Numbered from the stretch's first letter, positions 22,145 through 35,766 are shown. The stretch: DNA of 64,000 nucleotides from Gnetum montanum (GCA_015680685.1 MNCI01028959.1:24855-88854); one strand, 5' to 3'. A program made the numbers and translations. The notes: a model not told the origin generated them from the sequence alone.

Positions 22145-24257
22145 TGTGTTAGAAAAGGATTTAAAAATAATTTTAGAATTATAATTTCTTTTTAATTTAA
22201 TTTTTTACCATGAGAGCTCCATTAACCCAATGCTACAAAACCTTTGCAAATAAATATATACCTAGCAAGTATTCTATGAAAGATCAACGAATTGCATAGC
22301 TGAAATCTAGGTGATAAAGCCAAAGAAGGAGACTTTGCTAGTTTGGAGATGAAGCTAGATCTAGATTTGCACTATCAATGAGAATCTATTGTAAATCATA
22401 ATTCCAATCTAATTTTATATCTTGCTTAGATCTCATCATTGACCTACAATTTTTGCCTAGGAGTTGGAGCCTATTTGGGAGATCAAAGCCACATGAAAAT
22501 CATTTTCTATAATGCTATCATTTTTAAGTAGGGTAATTTTGGTGTTTACATCTAGTATGATTTTTAGTTATTTTATTATGCACATATATTTTTTCCTATT
22601 CCATTTGCTTAATAATTATTTTTCAAATTACTTTAATTCTCATCTCTAAATATATTATTATTATTTTCTATAATCTTATCAATTTAAGAGATCTGGATTC
22701 ATGTATGAGAAGTTAGTGAATGTTTTGATCAAGTTTGATCACATTTTTACCAAATTTGATCATGTTTTTACTTTATTCCAAATTCCACCAAAATTTCAAC
22801 CATATAACTAGGCTTTCAATTCATTTTCCACATTTTGACCCCTAAAACAATGTTGGACATTGATGGCCCAAAAGATACTATTGACCAACATGCTAGACTG
22901 GATCTTGAATATACCTTCCTAGTTTATTGTGACCCAACTACATAACCATGATAGAAGTTATTATGAATGAAATTAGAATTTTTGGATCTGTGATGAAAAA
23001 TTGAGCAACTTTTATAAAGTGATCCCTGGCTTTTGGACAATGAAAAATTAAGAAAATGGTTAAAAATGAAACTTCTAGGACTTCTTGGAATGTCTAAAAA
23101 CCTAAAACAATAATTGATTACATTCTAGAATTTTTAGGAGCTTAGATCAACCTCTAGGAGCTTAAATTTCATATTTGGAAAATTTCTACATTTTTTGCAT
23201 TTTCATTAGAATATACATTTTAGTCTTGGTTTAGTTTAACATTCAAAGATTTGACAATTTGATCTTTATCCTTTGATCACTTTAGCTTTATTTAACAATT
23301 ACCTTAGAATTTATTTATTTTTTTAATTTGACATTTGATCATTTAACATTGGATTTGACTTTTTTAGTAACATTAATGATTTCTAGGGACCACACATGAA
23401 GCATATTATGGTAATGAGCTAAGTTCTTATATGGGAAGCATATCTTGGTAAATACGATTTGTTTATTTGATTTAATTGATTAATTGGTGGTGGTGGAATT
23501 TTAATTAATGGATATTAATTTATCAAATCTTTATTATGATTATTAGTATTATTATTTACTATCTAGTTGTATTTTATTGGTATTTGTTTAGCTAACTTTT
23601 ATTTTCAACTATTTCATGTGTATGACTGTCCAGCTACTAGATTCTCTAATCAAATCCATAAGAGATTATTTTGTTAGTTATTTATCTTACTTAATCTTAG
23701 AACTGATTCCCTTGATTTTCTTTGATTTCTAGATAATTATGTTGGTTGTGATAGGAAGGATTTAGAATAAATACTGTTGATTAAATTCCTATTTAGATTT
23801 TGATTTTTCCACCATTATGTTTCTATCTTAAGTTGTGATTTTATGTTGTAAAGTTCAATTAAAATTGTTGAATTTTTTATTTTATGTGAAATTATGTACT
23901 ATCTTTGCATATCTTTCAACATTATATTATATTATCTGTATTTAATTTTCATCACAATATTTCTAGGATTGTATTATAATTTTTATCTTAGGTAATAGGA
24001 ATACATCATATTTTTCTTAGTGAAAAGATTAGGTTTTCTATACATGGTGTTATTTTCTTTGTATTTCTTTATAATGTTTTATCTTCTGCAATATTTTTCT
24101 TTCTTCTATGCACTTTTCATGGATGCATACTTTTTTTCCTATTTAATTTTCTTGGAATCCATTTGATTTTATTATGCAATATTTTTTTTTTTTGCAATTT
24201 TCATTTTTTATATAAGTAATGTCTTTTTAGCCTAAGCATAGTTAGTAAGGTATTACA
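22145..24257 (+). repeat. Probable 5' LTR of E4
   Basis: About 2.1 kb of gene-free AT-rich sequence runs from TGTGTTAG to TATTACA, immediately before the primer-binding site. Only the right boundary is secure, since no second LTR is available to confirm the left one. The left boundary directly abuts the E3 target duplication. Confidence 0.55.
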
Positions 24258-24260
24258 AGT

Positions 24261-24272
24261 TGGTATCAAAGC
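24261..24272 (+). other. Primer-binding site of E4
   Basis: TGGTATCAAAGC differs by one base from TGGTATCAGAGC, the plant LTR-element site complementary to initiator tRNA-Met. It begins three bases after the putative LTR end. Confidence 0.8.
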
Positions 24273-24282
24273 TAACTATTTG

Positions 24283-24777
24283 TTAAGTATTCTTAGATTT
24301 GTGATGTAGGATGAGGAATAGATGACCAATCACTCTATTGATGGAATGATTAAATTCCTCTAAATAGGTTTGATTCCTATTAATTTGACTAAGTATGAGA
24401 TAGCTCATACTAGGGCATTGCCTATAGAGTGAAGCATAGGATTGAGTAGGAAGAAGAAACCAAATTAGATCAAGAGGATATCTCAGATCATGAGAAAATT
24501 TGGTAGCTCTAAGTAGGCTAGGACTCTTGAAAGTGGTAGTAGTAGTAGACCTTTTAACTTCCCTTCCATCTATCATATGTGTAGTGAGATAGGACATCTT
24601 AGGTGTCAATGTCCAAATTACTATCCTTATGATAAGCCCAAACACAAGAGTTAGAAGTGCCCAAACAAAGTAGCTAAGAACCAAATTGATAGAGTAAAAA
24701 ACCAAAGAAATAAGAGATTTATAATTAAGAAATTAAGATATAAGAGTAGATTCTATGATTTGATAGATGAACCTTTG
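24283..24777 (+). pseudogene. gag remnant with altered zinc knuckle (E4)
   Basis: The reading at about 24540-24777 gives 'YHMCSEIGHLRCQC', a CCHC knuckle whose first Cys is now Tyr, followed by a Lys/Asn-rich tail ending at the E5 insertion. Only about 260 bases separate the primer site from this C-terminal part, so most of gag has been deleted. Confidence 0.65.
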
Positions 24778-25679
24778 TGATGAGTCATGTTTTTGGGGTC
24801 ACATCAATGAGGCCTTGTCAATGTGACCTAGTCAATGTGGCCATGTCGATGTGGGATTTGATACATTGATGTGGCCTCATTGACACAATGTCTATTTTTG
24901 CCTATAAATACATGCTCACTCATCATGTTTATGACATCTTTTTTCATAGTTTTAGTGAAGCTCTTATAGTTTTGTTATTTGAAAGTTATAATACTTTTCT
25001 AAGTGCCTGTAGTAGGATTCAAAGAGTGTACGGATCTTTATTCAAGCAAGGTTGTACCTGAGAACAGTAGTATGTGCAACAATAAAGATGAGCTTTCTAA
25101 TAAACCTTGTAGCACTTTGAAATAGATCAATTGTTTACTTATGCATTCAATGTTTTATGCAATTTCCTTTAATGATTTAAGTAATTGAAGAATGAATTAA
25201 GCTAAATTAAGCTAGATCAATTAGTGATTATTTAAGCACATATGTATGACCACTTCGAGCATATGCTTAGTGCTTGGTAATCCCAATAATGCTTAATGTT
25301 CGGTAACCTAGTAGTGTTAAACATGTTAAGGATGCATATGGCAAGTGGAAATGCATACTTATGTTAGGATTAGTTAGGTGTAGCTAGTTAGATTAAATTA
25401 GGAATTTAATTATTTTATTAATTATTATTTATCCTTACATGACTTAAAACATAAAACATAAAAATATAAAAATGATATGCCTCAGTTGTGCTTAACCATA
25501 CCTTTGCATTTCACAAGTATAATTGGAAAGACAACAATTGCAATGGTTTGTTTTACTTCCTAGAGAATAGTGCACTAAGAAGGGTATAAGTCCATGGAAT
25601 TCAACTGGATCATGCATGAACACTTAATGATTCATATGGTTAGGTGTAGGGTCTACTCACCACTCATCATTGGCATTGT
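24778..25679 (+). repeat. 5' LTR of E5
   Basis: A 902-base LTR with TGATGAG and CTCATCA ends. Its first ~120 bases repeat motifs such as GTCAATGTGGCC and GTCGATGTGG. A TATA box CTATAAATA lies at about 24902. The likely poly(A) signal is AATAAAG near 25080. Confidence 0.88.
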
Positions 25680-25680
25680 T

Positions 25681-25698
25681 TCTAGGGATTAATAGTTT
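25681..25698 (+). other. Primer-binding site of E5 (tRNA-Asp type, mutated)
   Basis: TGGCATTGTTTCTAGGGA is a mutated form of the family site TGGCACCGTTGCCAGGGA seen in E6. That site closely resembles the complement of the plant tRNA-Asp 3' end used by Athila-type elements. Confidence 0.75.
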
Positions 25699-25829
25699 GA
25701 TATGTGTGCTATATAGGACTTAGTAAATATTATTTAAGATCACTAGAACAAACCCTAATGTCACAATCATTCAAAAAATTAATAATTATAATTATAATTT
25801 AAGCACACTAAATTTTTCTCTTATCCAAA

Positions 25830-28800
25830 ATGTCTTCTTCTTATAGGCATGAAAATTCAAAACTACTAGTTCCCCAAGAATTCAAAGTGATGTACACTCA
25901 TCTAGATGAGTTTGTACTTTATTTCACCTTCATTCTGCATCAAGATGAGCAACTACATTAGAGAGATATGGAGGGCAACATTATATTGCCTCCTGATTAA
26001 TATGTTCTTGGGATGCTACTCTAAAATTTTAAGAGGTTGGACATCTAGGACCTTCATGGTGAATACATTTTGTAGGACCATGACTATCAGGACTACCATC
26101 CCATAGAAACATAATGGAAATGAGATCAACACTAGGAAAAACACCATGAAACTATGAAGGGGAAATGATTCACTAACCCCTTGCTCCTTTCTAAACCAAA
26201 ATGATAGTGAGGATCTTTCCTTTGGAGGTTCTCATCATGAAGATTCTTCACCCCTTAACTCTTGTGAAGGAGGCTTGAACCTACATCTGTAGTCCACTAT
26301 CAATAATTCAAGTTCAAGCAAAAGTGGGAGTCAAGGTTGAGGCTTGAGCAAGCATCATAATGACAGAAAAATTGATGATCATGGTTTTGATAAGTAGAGA
26401 GGAGGTGGAAAACACCATGATGATGGTATTCCTCCTCCCTCGTTATCCTCTTCATCTACATCTTCTTCTTCTTCCTCTAAATCTAATGAAAATCATAGGG
26501 GATGAAACCATGATGGAGGTGAATCGTAGGATAATGATTGTAGACCCCACCATGAATGAAGGGGTAGTAGGGGACATCATAGGCATGACCAAAATAATGA
26601 CAATGATGAACCTTTTCTGGCAACTTAAAAGCATGCTAAACATTGCAGAGGTAGTCAAAATTCCAACCAAGCATGTGAAAGATAGCACAAAGTGAAATTA
26701 TGAGTGTCCTGAACAATATTCCCATATTTTAGAAGGGATATAACTCAAATCCACATATCCATATTCAAGCCTTTCACGATACTTGTGCCTTACAAAACAT
26801 AGAAAATGACTAGCAGAAACTTAAGCTATTCCCTAGGACACTCATAAAAGAAGAAAAAAGCTAGTACTACTCCTTGTAGTAAGAATCAATTCATAGATGG
26901 AGTATGATGCTTGAGCTGTTCAATGAAAAATAGTAGGTTTACTCTAGAGTGTCCAATTTGAGAAATCAAATCCAAGACTAGCAATAAGGAATACATAAAC
27001 CCTTGGATATAGCCATGGATAGGTAGTATTCCCTTTTGCATAGATGTCCCTGGCCATGGTTATTCTCAATGGGAGAAACTTTACCATATCATAGATGGGC
27101 TTTGATTTGAAACAAGGAGAACTCTTGGGGTCTATGCCCAAGGGAGAATATTAGAACTAAGAGCTCATTAGATTCAAAGGCTAATTAAGCATGTTACAAA
27201 AGAAGAAGGTGAGTTGAGAACATGGGAAAGTATTGAAGAGTATAACTAGAATCCTTTCATTAGAAAAAGGGAGGTCTAATTCTATGGCAATGAGGGGGAT
27301 GCACCACTTGATAAAGTGGTACAATGAAAAACCTGGCCAATTCAAAAACCTATGTCTAAAATTTTGGCTAAGGTTCACAAAATGTGGGAATCTTTGGATG
27401 AAAAGTTGTAAGTAGCTTTGAAAAATGCATAAGAATCTAAAGAACAAGGTAGTGATCATGACTACTTGAGAGAAAAAAAAGCTAAACATGCTTACTAAAG
27501 GGGTAAGGAAAAAGCTATGGATGTAGACTAGGTTGTGGAGTTAAAATTAGATGATGATGGTGGGTGTACCATGTACCAATATGAACATCCCAAGGGATGT
27601 TATCTTATTTTGTCACACTTACAAGAGTCTAGTGTGTATGTTGTAAATCCTAGACTAGCATGAAGGCAAGAAATTAGAAGGTTGTTTATCCTCAAGAAAA
27701 CCTAAGGTAATTCCACCATCAAAAACAAGCTTATTATCCAAGTGGAGCTCCACCATAATCATAAGAGTAGTACCACTAGTGGCAACACCCATAGCCATGG
27801 GGGATTACCCTGCCAAGGTAGAAATACCCTTACAAATAGCCAAATTCATATGGGTACTATGTTCAATAACCCATGCCTCCACATGACTCTTCTAGTCATG
27901 CTGTTTTTTTAGCATTACTACTACCTTCTAGAGTATTATTGAACTCCTTCTCCATCCCTTAGAGAGGAATGCTCATATCCTTATCATCCTCCTCATCCTT
28001 TAGCATATGTTCCTCCATCCTAAACCTAATTACTACTTGTTCCATCTATGTAGGATGAAATTATTGCATAGTCACAGCAACGTAATGCTACTAAGGTTGT
28101 TAACCTACAACCAGCTTCTCAGTCAAGTTGTTTGAAATCTAGATCCTATAAAAAATCTTATAAAAAATCATTCTTCCAAACCAATAGCCCTACTAAACCC
28201 TCATCTAGTTATGTAGCTAGTCACCCTATATCTCCGTCATCTTATACATTCATTCCTTTCAAGAGCCCTTCAAATCAAACACCTTCCAAGATCCACATAG
28301 TCATGTTAACCCATGTTGTATTTAATTGGATCAAGGCTAGAAACCTTCCTAGAAAAAGATTTGATCTTAGAAGTATACTTATCTACTTGTAGATTGTAGA
28401 AAATGAGCCATGCAAGGCTTTTCTTGATTCAGGTTTTGGTGTTAATATGATTTCACAAAAAATGTACAATGTTTGGAACCTACCTCCTCTCAAGAAGAGC
28501 AACATCCATTTAGAATTGGTAGATTAGTCCATCACTATCCCCTTGATACTAGTGGAGAACATTATGACCACTGTTTGTGGGTGGTCATATCCTACAAATT
28601 TGCTGATGATCAAAGTTGACAATTGTAATGAGGAGTTTCCAATTATTATGGGAAGTGCTTAGTTGAGCACTGTTGATGCAAAAATGGACATCAAAGATCT
28701 TTCCTTAGAGATTTTCAAGGAAAATGCATTTGGAAAGATTGAGAAGAAGTAAGTTTCATGCATCATGTATAGCGATATAGGATGCCACTATGTGTAGAAA

Positions 28801-29598
28801 CTCTAGTCTATTAAAGGCACATCAATCAAAGCATGCAAACAAGATGTAGATGAATCTAAAATCCAAATGTTCCTATATGAAACAACCACAAAATAGGAGG
28901 ACACCCAGTGGTTGACAACTAATTTTGAGAGTAGCAAACTTTACATGGAATCTACTAAGAGCCTAACTTGTAGCTATCTTAAAGGCATGGATGAGTTGGA
29001 GCAAGTTCATCACCAACTCTCCAATGATGAACCTGATGATAATAATTGGGAAGAGTTGGAAATCCTTGATTATTTTAAATAAAATCCCTTAAAGTTGAAA
29101 AATCTACCTACTGAAATGGAATATGCATTTTTGAAAAATGAAAAATCAGTGATAATCAATGCCAACCTTTCTCTTGAGCAAAAGAGAATGTTGTTGAAGG
29201 TGGCTAACATATGGTCAATAGCCTTTACTTGGTCATATCCTAAACTCATAGGTATTGATCCTAGGATATGAAAGCATCACATCTATACTAATCCAACCAT
29301 GAAGCCAAAGAGATAGCTGTAGTGGTAGCTAAATCCCAAATTAAAGTAGATCATCAAAGAGGAAATTGAAAAACTCCTCAAGGTACATTTCATCTATCCA
29401 ATTGTAAATGTTGAGTGGAATAACCCACTTGTAACTATGCTAAAGAAAGATGGCAAGTTGTAGGTCTATATTGATTTTAGGCTATTGAGCATTATGATGT
29501 TTAAAGATCATTTTCCATTGCTATTTATGGACCATGTGTTGGACATAATTTCAAGGCATTACTATTATAGCTTTTTAGATGGTTATAGTGGCTATAAC
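25830..29598 (+). pseudogene. gag, protease and RT start of E5
   Basis: The ATG at 25830 opens MSSS, the same start as in E6. Gag follows with 'FTFILHQDEQLH', then a Ser/Asp-rich region and a Pro-rich C-terminus. The protease at about 28410-28680 keeps its active site as 'FLDSGFGVNMIS' (DSG triad intact) with 'EEFPIIMGSA' downstream. RT begins with 'NPLVTMLKKDGKL' (about 29420) and is broken at 'DGYSGYN', where E6 inserted. Many stops occur at Gln and Trp positions. Confidence 0.85.
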
Positions 29599-30397
29599 TG
29601 ATGAGTGGCAAGGTACCCCTACACTCAACCATATGAATACGAGTGTTACATGTGCGATCTAGTCAAACTCTGCAAACTAAGTGCCTACATGCCTTATGGA
29701 ACACTTAAGGTTAATTATTCGTTGTCTTCCTAGACTTACTTGTAGTTGTCACGGTTGTATGGTTAAGTAAGTCTGAGGTATATGATTTTTATGTCTTTTC
29801 AGTTTTATCTCCTATGCTAACAAGGTGAAGAGTGAAGATACTAATTAACTAACTTTAACTAACTAACTAAGCCTTAATTAACCTAGCATCAGCATCCATT
29901 CCCACTTACCATTCACACCTTGAACCAATGCAACCTTGGTTACCAAACACTAGTCATTACTGGGATCACCAAGCATAACACACATGCTCGAAGCGATCGT
30001 ACTGGAATGCACTTAACTACGGGAGAAGGGTTGAGAGAGAATTAATCAACTAATAAATAATTTAAATGGTAAACAATAAATAACAATAATTAAAATCCTA
30101 TTTAGCCTATTCCATGCACTACAAGGTTTATCCAAGAAGTTCATCTTTATTTCCATACACAAACTTGTGTTCAGGTACAATATTTGCTCGAATAAAGATC
30201 CATTCATTTTGGAGCTCATACTATAGGCACATTGAAATTATTCTATCTCTGGAGAGGTAAAACTACCAGAGTTTCGCTACAATATAGGCTTAGAATGAGA
30301 AACAAGGGAGAGCCGCCTCTTATTTATAGATTTTGCGGTGCACCGCGATATCGTGTGGGATGTGATATCGCAGCCCATGTGATATCGCGTCCCATCA
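29599..30397 (-). repeat. 3' LTR of E6
   Basis: A 799-base LTR, TGATGAG to CATCA. Motifs CGATATCGTG and GATATCGCG occur at about 30340-30390 beside the TATA-like TATTTATAG (about 30328). It pairs with 35786-36566. Confidence 0.93.
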
Positions 30398-30412
30398 TAC
30401 CCCCATGACTGA
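30398..30412 (-). other. Polypurine tract of E6
   Basis: On the minus strand this reads TTCAGTCATGGGGGTA directly before the LTR, the expected position of the plus-strand primer. The same TCAGTCATGGGGG core occurs three more times inside E6. Confidence 0.7.
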
Positions 30413-32276
30413 ATAAAAACTCATCCTTGAGTTCCTTACAAAATATTGGGATGGTATGGGATTATTGACTCAAAATGGAACTAATGGGATGACATGTGAA
30501 TGGATCATCATTACAAGACAAGACAAAATTGGTGTTCACGACAACAAGAGTGAACACTTTATACATTGAAATCAGGCCTTGTTTGGCAGCTGAGAAAGAG
30601 AGAGAGAGAAAAATAAGTTTTGCTACTACCAATGCCAATATTTCACCTTTCATTATCCATCCATAAGCGTGCCATCGATCTTGCTCCTTGCATAAATGTT
30701 TCATCACTGCTCCATTCCAAGTTTTCTCTCCAGATCTAATCCATTGTTGCATGATTGCTATTTGCACACATAACACAATCTTTATATTAGCAAGGGTAAA
30801 TGAATTTCAATGTAGTTGATACCTTACTTTGGTGAAAGGTCCATTGGCTAAGTTGTGGTATGGTTGATATAGATCTGGAGATATCATAGTGGTGACTACC
30901 AAAGGTGTAGGGGTTAGGAGAAAATCAAAAAAATTGGACCAGGACCCCCATGACTAAGAGTGAACCTCTGGTAGCGATAGAATGGAGAAAGAAATAGAAC
31001 AAGAAATATGGAGAAAAAGAGACAACTATGACATCGATGAAAGGGATGTCAAGATAGAAATGAACAAAATAAAATAGATTGCAGAAATGTTAGGGAAAAT
31101 AATTTAACTCGTGCACCAAATAGGAGTGTTAGTGGGTCCTCCCCAAAGCAGGCTCATGCCCTTAATGCCTTGACAAACCCACATGCAAAGAGTCCATAGG
31201 CTCTAGAAATGTCATTTAGAACAAGAGTTAAAGTCTTAACCACAAGAATTTACCAAAAAAAAACAATGTGTCAACCAAAATATACACTAATGATACAATC
31301 AACAATGAGGTGAACAATGGAGAGAAGAGAATGGAATCGAATCCTAAAAATAAGGTGGTGTATAGCACCTTGTGTATTGCATGGTTAATGTGATGTAGTA
31401 GATCCCATTCCAAGTCTGGCCTCAAACAAACCACATTGAGTGACTTCGCATTAATGCATTTGGCCAATCCATCCTCTTGAAGTAACAAGAATGCCTTCAC
31501 CCAAGAGCCACCACCATTTCGACGAAATGAAGGAGGAGGAAATGGGAAGCGAGAAGGGCCTTGGTCAGAGGGAACATTTTTATTTGAGTTCCATAACTAG
31601 TGCTTGTAGCCCAAATGGTTATTTCTTCTAAGGGATGTGCTTTGAATTCTCATAGTTTATTTATTTATTTATTTTGTTTTATGTTTTTATGCGTGAGAAC
31701 CACACCATGCAAAGAATTTTTTATTTTTATTAACATAGCTTCCCGATAATTGGGTAACGTCGAAACGGTAAGAAAAATCAAGAAGAAAACATCCAAGCAC
31801 CCAAGAAAATGGCAAACAAAAACGTATCAAGTTCCCTTGAAGTCACACCCTTTTCAATCCTTAAGTCCCTCCTTAGTTTGAGAAATGCCCAATCACCGAT
31901 TCGTTATAGTTCTTATTTAGAAAGGGACGATACATTTCCAAGCTGAGAGAGACCATAGAAATTTGTGGATGTATGGATGAAGTGGACTCATTTCCTGCTA
32001 TATCAAAAGAACCATACCTTAGTATCAACATCATAACTTAAAGGGAAAAACAAAACATTAGCAATCAATATAAAAGTAATTCATACCATCATGAGGAACA
32101 CTTATTAAATGAAAAACTTACAAGATAGATCACACACACATACACACACACAAAATGAAAAAGTATAACGATGCTGTAAAAGAAAAATAAGAAAAGTTAA
32201 ATAAATTTGTAAAACAAGAATGTGTAAAACAAAAATGTGTAAAAAAAAATTAAAAAGAACTGAGGGCCCCAAATGA
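30413..32276 (-). other. Noncoding 3' region of E6
   Basis: No supported gene. A 104-codon minus-strand ORF (30462-30776) has no recognisable domain. The region matches that of E2, contains the conserved block at 31131-31156 and a (CA)n run at about 32131-32151, and lacks the extra ORF. Confidence 0.6.
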
Positions 32277-35200
32277 TTAGCATAGGTGGCCATCTCCCCC
32301 ATGACTGAATGGAAAGGGAGAGATCTGAAATAATGAGCACCTGTTTGAATTTCTTAAAAGTTTCCAACTTCTCCCAATTGATGTTTTTAGGTTAAGGGGT
32401 GGAATTTGGTGACAGTCATATTGCAATGTATCTATGTTTTTATTATGGACATGAGTTGTTCTCGTAGTTTGTTCCATTCATGTTGGTCAGTTTCTCTTTC
32501 AATTAGCTATCAACCACAGGGTGTCCACTTGTGTGGTTGCTACATACAGGCACCTTTGTCTCAAATTTTCTAGGGCACACCGGTTGCATGTAGGAGATGC
32601 TGAGCATTCCTTCATGTCATCACCAAATGAGTCACTATATGTGATGCATGGAACTTTCTTCTTCTCAATCTTTCCATAAATTTCTACCTTAGATATTTCC
32701 AAGGAAAGATTGTGGATCCCTAGGCATGTGTCTATTGTACTTAGCCATGCCCTTCCCATTATAATTGGGAAGTCCCCTTCGTTGCTATTGACTTCTATCA
32801 CCAAGAAATTAGCTGGGTATGACCAATCACACACAGTGATAATGATGTCCTCCACCAATTCCAAGGGAATGATGATGGATTGGTTAGCCAACTCTAGTTG
32901 AATATTGCTCTTCTTGAGTGGAGGTAGGTTCCAAGCTTTATACATTTCTTGTGATATTAAGTTGACTATAGAACCTAAGTCAAGAAGAGCCTTATGTGGT
33001 TCATTCCTGGCAACTTGGAGGTAGATTAATGGACTTCCAGGGTGAAATAGTTTCTTGGGAAGGTGGCCTACCTTGATCCAGTTGGTAATGGTATGTGTTA
33101 ACATAATCATATGCATTGATCTTTGGTATTGGTTTGAAGGGAGCTCCAAAGCCTTATGTGTTGGAGGAGTGTATATAGACTCAACCGCTTGTGGTTGTGA
33201 GAGCTTGTTTGGGTTTTTTGTTTTGAAGAAAGGCCTTTTCTTCTTATGATTGTTAGAACTAGTAGTGGGTTGAAGGTTTATGGCTCTCGTAGAATTACGT
33301 TTTTGTAGTTGAGTGGGGAGTTCCCCTTGCATTGTTGGAGTGGGTGGTATGGGAACTACTGGCGTAAAAGTGGTAGTTGGATTTGGAGGATGGTATGGAT
33401 GTGGAGCATCTCCCGGAGGAAAGGGAGTCCTTCTAAAATACTCCCAAACTTGGTAGTGACATTGTGGAGTTGTGTGACCCATGGAGTCACTTAGAGAAAT
33501 TGGCTACTACACGTAGTATCCATATGGATCTGGTTGCTAGTAAGGGTATTGTTATCTTGGTGGCGGCATCCCCCATGACTGTGGGTGTTTCCACTACTGA
33601 TGCTTCCTGATAGGTTGTGGCAGAGTTCCACTTGGATAATACGTTAATGGTTGGTGGAACTGCCTTTGATTACCTTGGAGATAAGGTAACCTTCAAGGTG
33701 TCTGTCATCTATTAAGTCTCGGGTTGAGTGCATACATCCTAGACTCTTGTAGATGTGAGATGATTAGACAACATCCCTTAGGATGGTCATATTGGTAGAT
33801 CTCACATCCATCGTCATTGTCTGTATCTGAATCCACAACCCCATTGGAGATATTCATTTTTCCCTTACCCTTGTCATGTGCATGGCCTGAATCTCTCTAC
33901 TTTTTCTTGTCCTTGTCGCTACTTTGTTCCTCCTTAGACTCTTCTATGATTTTCAGGACAAGTTCAAGTCTACTGTCTAAGGAGTCCTATATCTGATCTA
34001 CCTTAGCCACCACCTCTATTGTTAACTTTTAAAGTAGCAAGGTTTTTCTATTCACCAACTCTTTGAGTGGTGACTCATCCTCTTGATCACAGAATCTCGC
34101 TTCCCTTTTCCGGAGGGAAGGATCACAGTTATGTTCTTCTGTGCTTTCTCTTTTTTATAGCTCCCCTTCTTCTTTGGCTACTTGCTCCAAAAATCTATGA
34201 ATTTCATGGAATCTAAGTTCTAATAGCCTCCCTTGGAAATAAGTCCCAAGGGTTCTCCTAGTTTCGTACCTTATCCCATATACAAGATGGCGAAGTTGAT
34301 CCTGTTGTGTGTAACCATGGCCTGGGCAACAATGTAACAATGTGTAGTAGTGGCCCATGGTAGCATCCAAGGGTTCATGAGTACCTTGCTTCCATATTTG
34401 GCTCTTCTTATGCAAGTTAGACACTCTGGAGTACGTTTGATATTTATCGTTGAAGATTTCTAACATCGTACTCCGCCTCCTAATGGTTTCTGGTTCTAAG
34501 GACCAGTACCAACTCTCTGCTTCCTTTATGAGTGTCCTACGAAACAACTTTAGTTTCTACCACTCATTTTCTATGTTTTGGAAGGTGTAGGCATCATGGA
34601 ATGCCTATAAATGATTTTTTGGATCAGCGTTGTATCACCCTTCGAAGTGTGGGATATTTTTCATATCAAGTCTTTTGATCTGACTATCTTTTTGATGCCT
34701 TGTTGGTATTCTAACTACCTTTGTAATATCTAGCATACTTTGGGTGGCAAGTAGGGGTTCATCATGATCATCTCTCTCATGAATTCTATGATGCCTACGT
34801 TGTTCCCTACTTTACCTTATTTCATGCCTAGACTCTCCAGACTGCCCTCGTCCTCTCTCTCGACTCTCTCATCGAGGTCTCTCATTTCTCTTACCTCTAT
34901 CCTCACCATTATACTCTTTATGATTGCACCCTGATGTGGAAGGATAGGGTGAATGATGTGATGAAGGGGAAGAAGAAGGAGAACCATCGTCGTGACGATG
35001 TTTCTTTCCTTCTCTTCGGTGGCTTCGGCCCCGATTGTGATGACGATCTGAGTGCCTATCCTTGTCATGTGTTTTCGTTCCCTCAGTGAATAGTTGGCAT
35101 TCATGGGGATCAGAACCAGGGTTGTGTATCATGGAGCATAGGTTCTGATACCCCACCTCCTCACTATTGTTAGGAGGGGGAACATCATTTGATGGAGAAC

Positions 35201-35642
35201 CCGTTATAAGTGGTTCACCATCTCTAATTTTTCTTAGGACGTGTGGGACCCCTTTGCCCTTCAACAATGTATGGTGGCTCTCCTGCCTTAAGTCCCTTAG
35301 ACATTGCACTGCTATGGGATGGTAATCCCTTATGTCATAATCTTCCACAACGTATTTAGCATATAATTCCATCATGCCTATCTGTGCAAGAGCACGAAGA
35401 AGCATGTTAGGGACTACTTGATATAGAGGTAACACTATGTTACCTTGCAAATCTCTCTAGCATAGTTGTTCATCTTGATGAAGGATAAAAGTAAAATTGG
35501 GTAGATACTCATCGGGATGAGTATATACCACCTGGTACTGTTTAGGAACTGGCGGATTTTGGTTATGTATTTTAGATTGTCGATTGTTTCTTGTATGATC
35601 CCTAGGTGGTGAAATGCTCTTATGAGAAGAAGAAGAAGACAT
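32277..35642 (-). pseudogene. gag-protease polyprotein of E6 fused to the pol tail
   Basis: A single minus-strand frame can be followed from MSSS at 35642 to FSHGGDGHLC and its stop at 32277, about 1,120 codons. It has roughly two dozen internal stops and no net frameshift. Capsid motifs ('SWYWSLEPETIRRR', 'MGHYYTLLHCC', 'RHLVYGIRYETRRTLG') lie at 34155-34547. A Pro-rich stretch follows, then protease at 32640-33010, where the triad reads DLG instead of DSG. After the protease ('TLWLIAN') the frame runs into the last codons of pol near 32480, marking the deletion of RT through integrase. Confidence 0.88.
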
Positions 35643-35766
35643 TGTGTCTTTCCGGTGTGCTGATTAACCGTTATATAATTTTTCATTTAATTAACCCTAA
35701 GGGTTTTTTTAAGCTTCCAAAGATATGAGTGATCTCCTATGTTCTACTTAGTGCACAAACACTTAG

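Noticed and set aside
26360-26695. Overlapping plus and minus ORFs (111 and 78 codons)
   Set aside because: Both fall on the Ser/Asp-rich part of the E5 gag, where the low-complexity codon pattern leaves other frames open. The gag frame explains the sequence.
30462-30776. 104-codon minus-strand ORF as an extra gene of E6
   Set aside because: It lies beside the polypurine tract in the noncoding 3' region. The homologous part of E2 is not open, and it does not resemble the extra ORF of E5 and E10.
32131-32151. (CA)n run as a CRISPR-like or regulatory array
   Set aside because: It is a simple microsatellite with no spacers and no matching copy in related elements.
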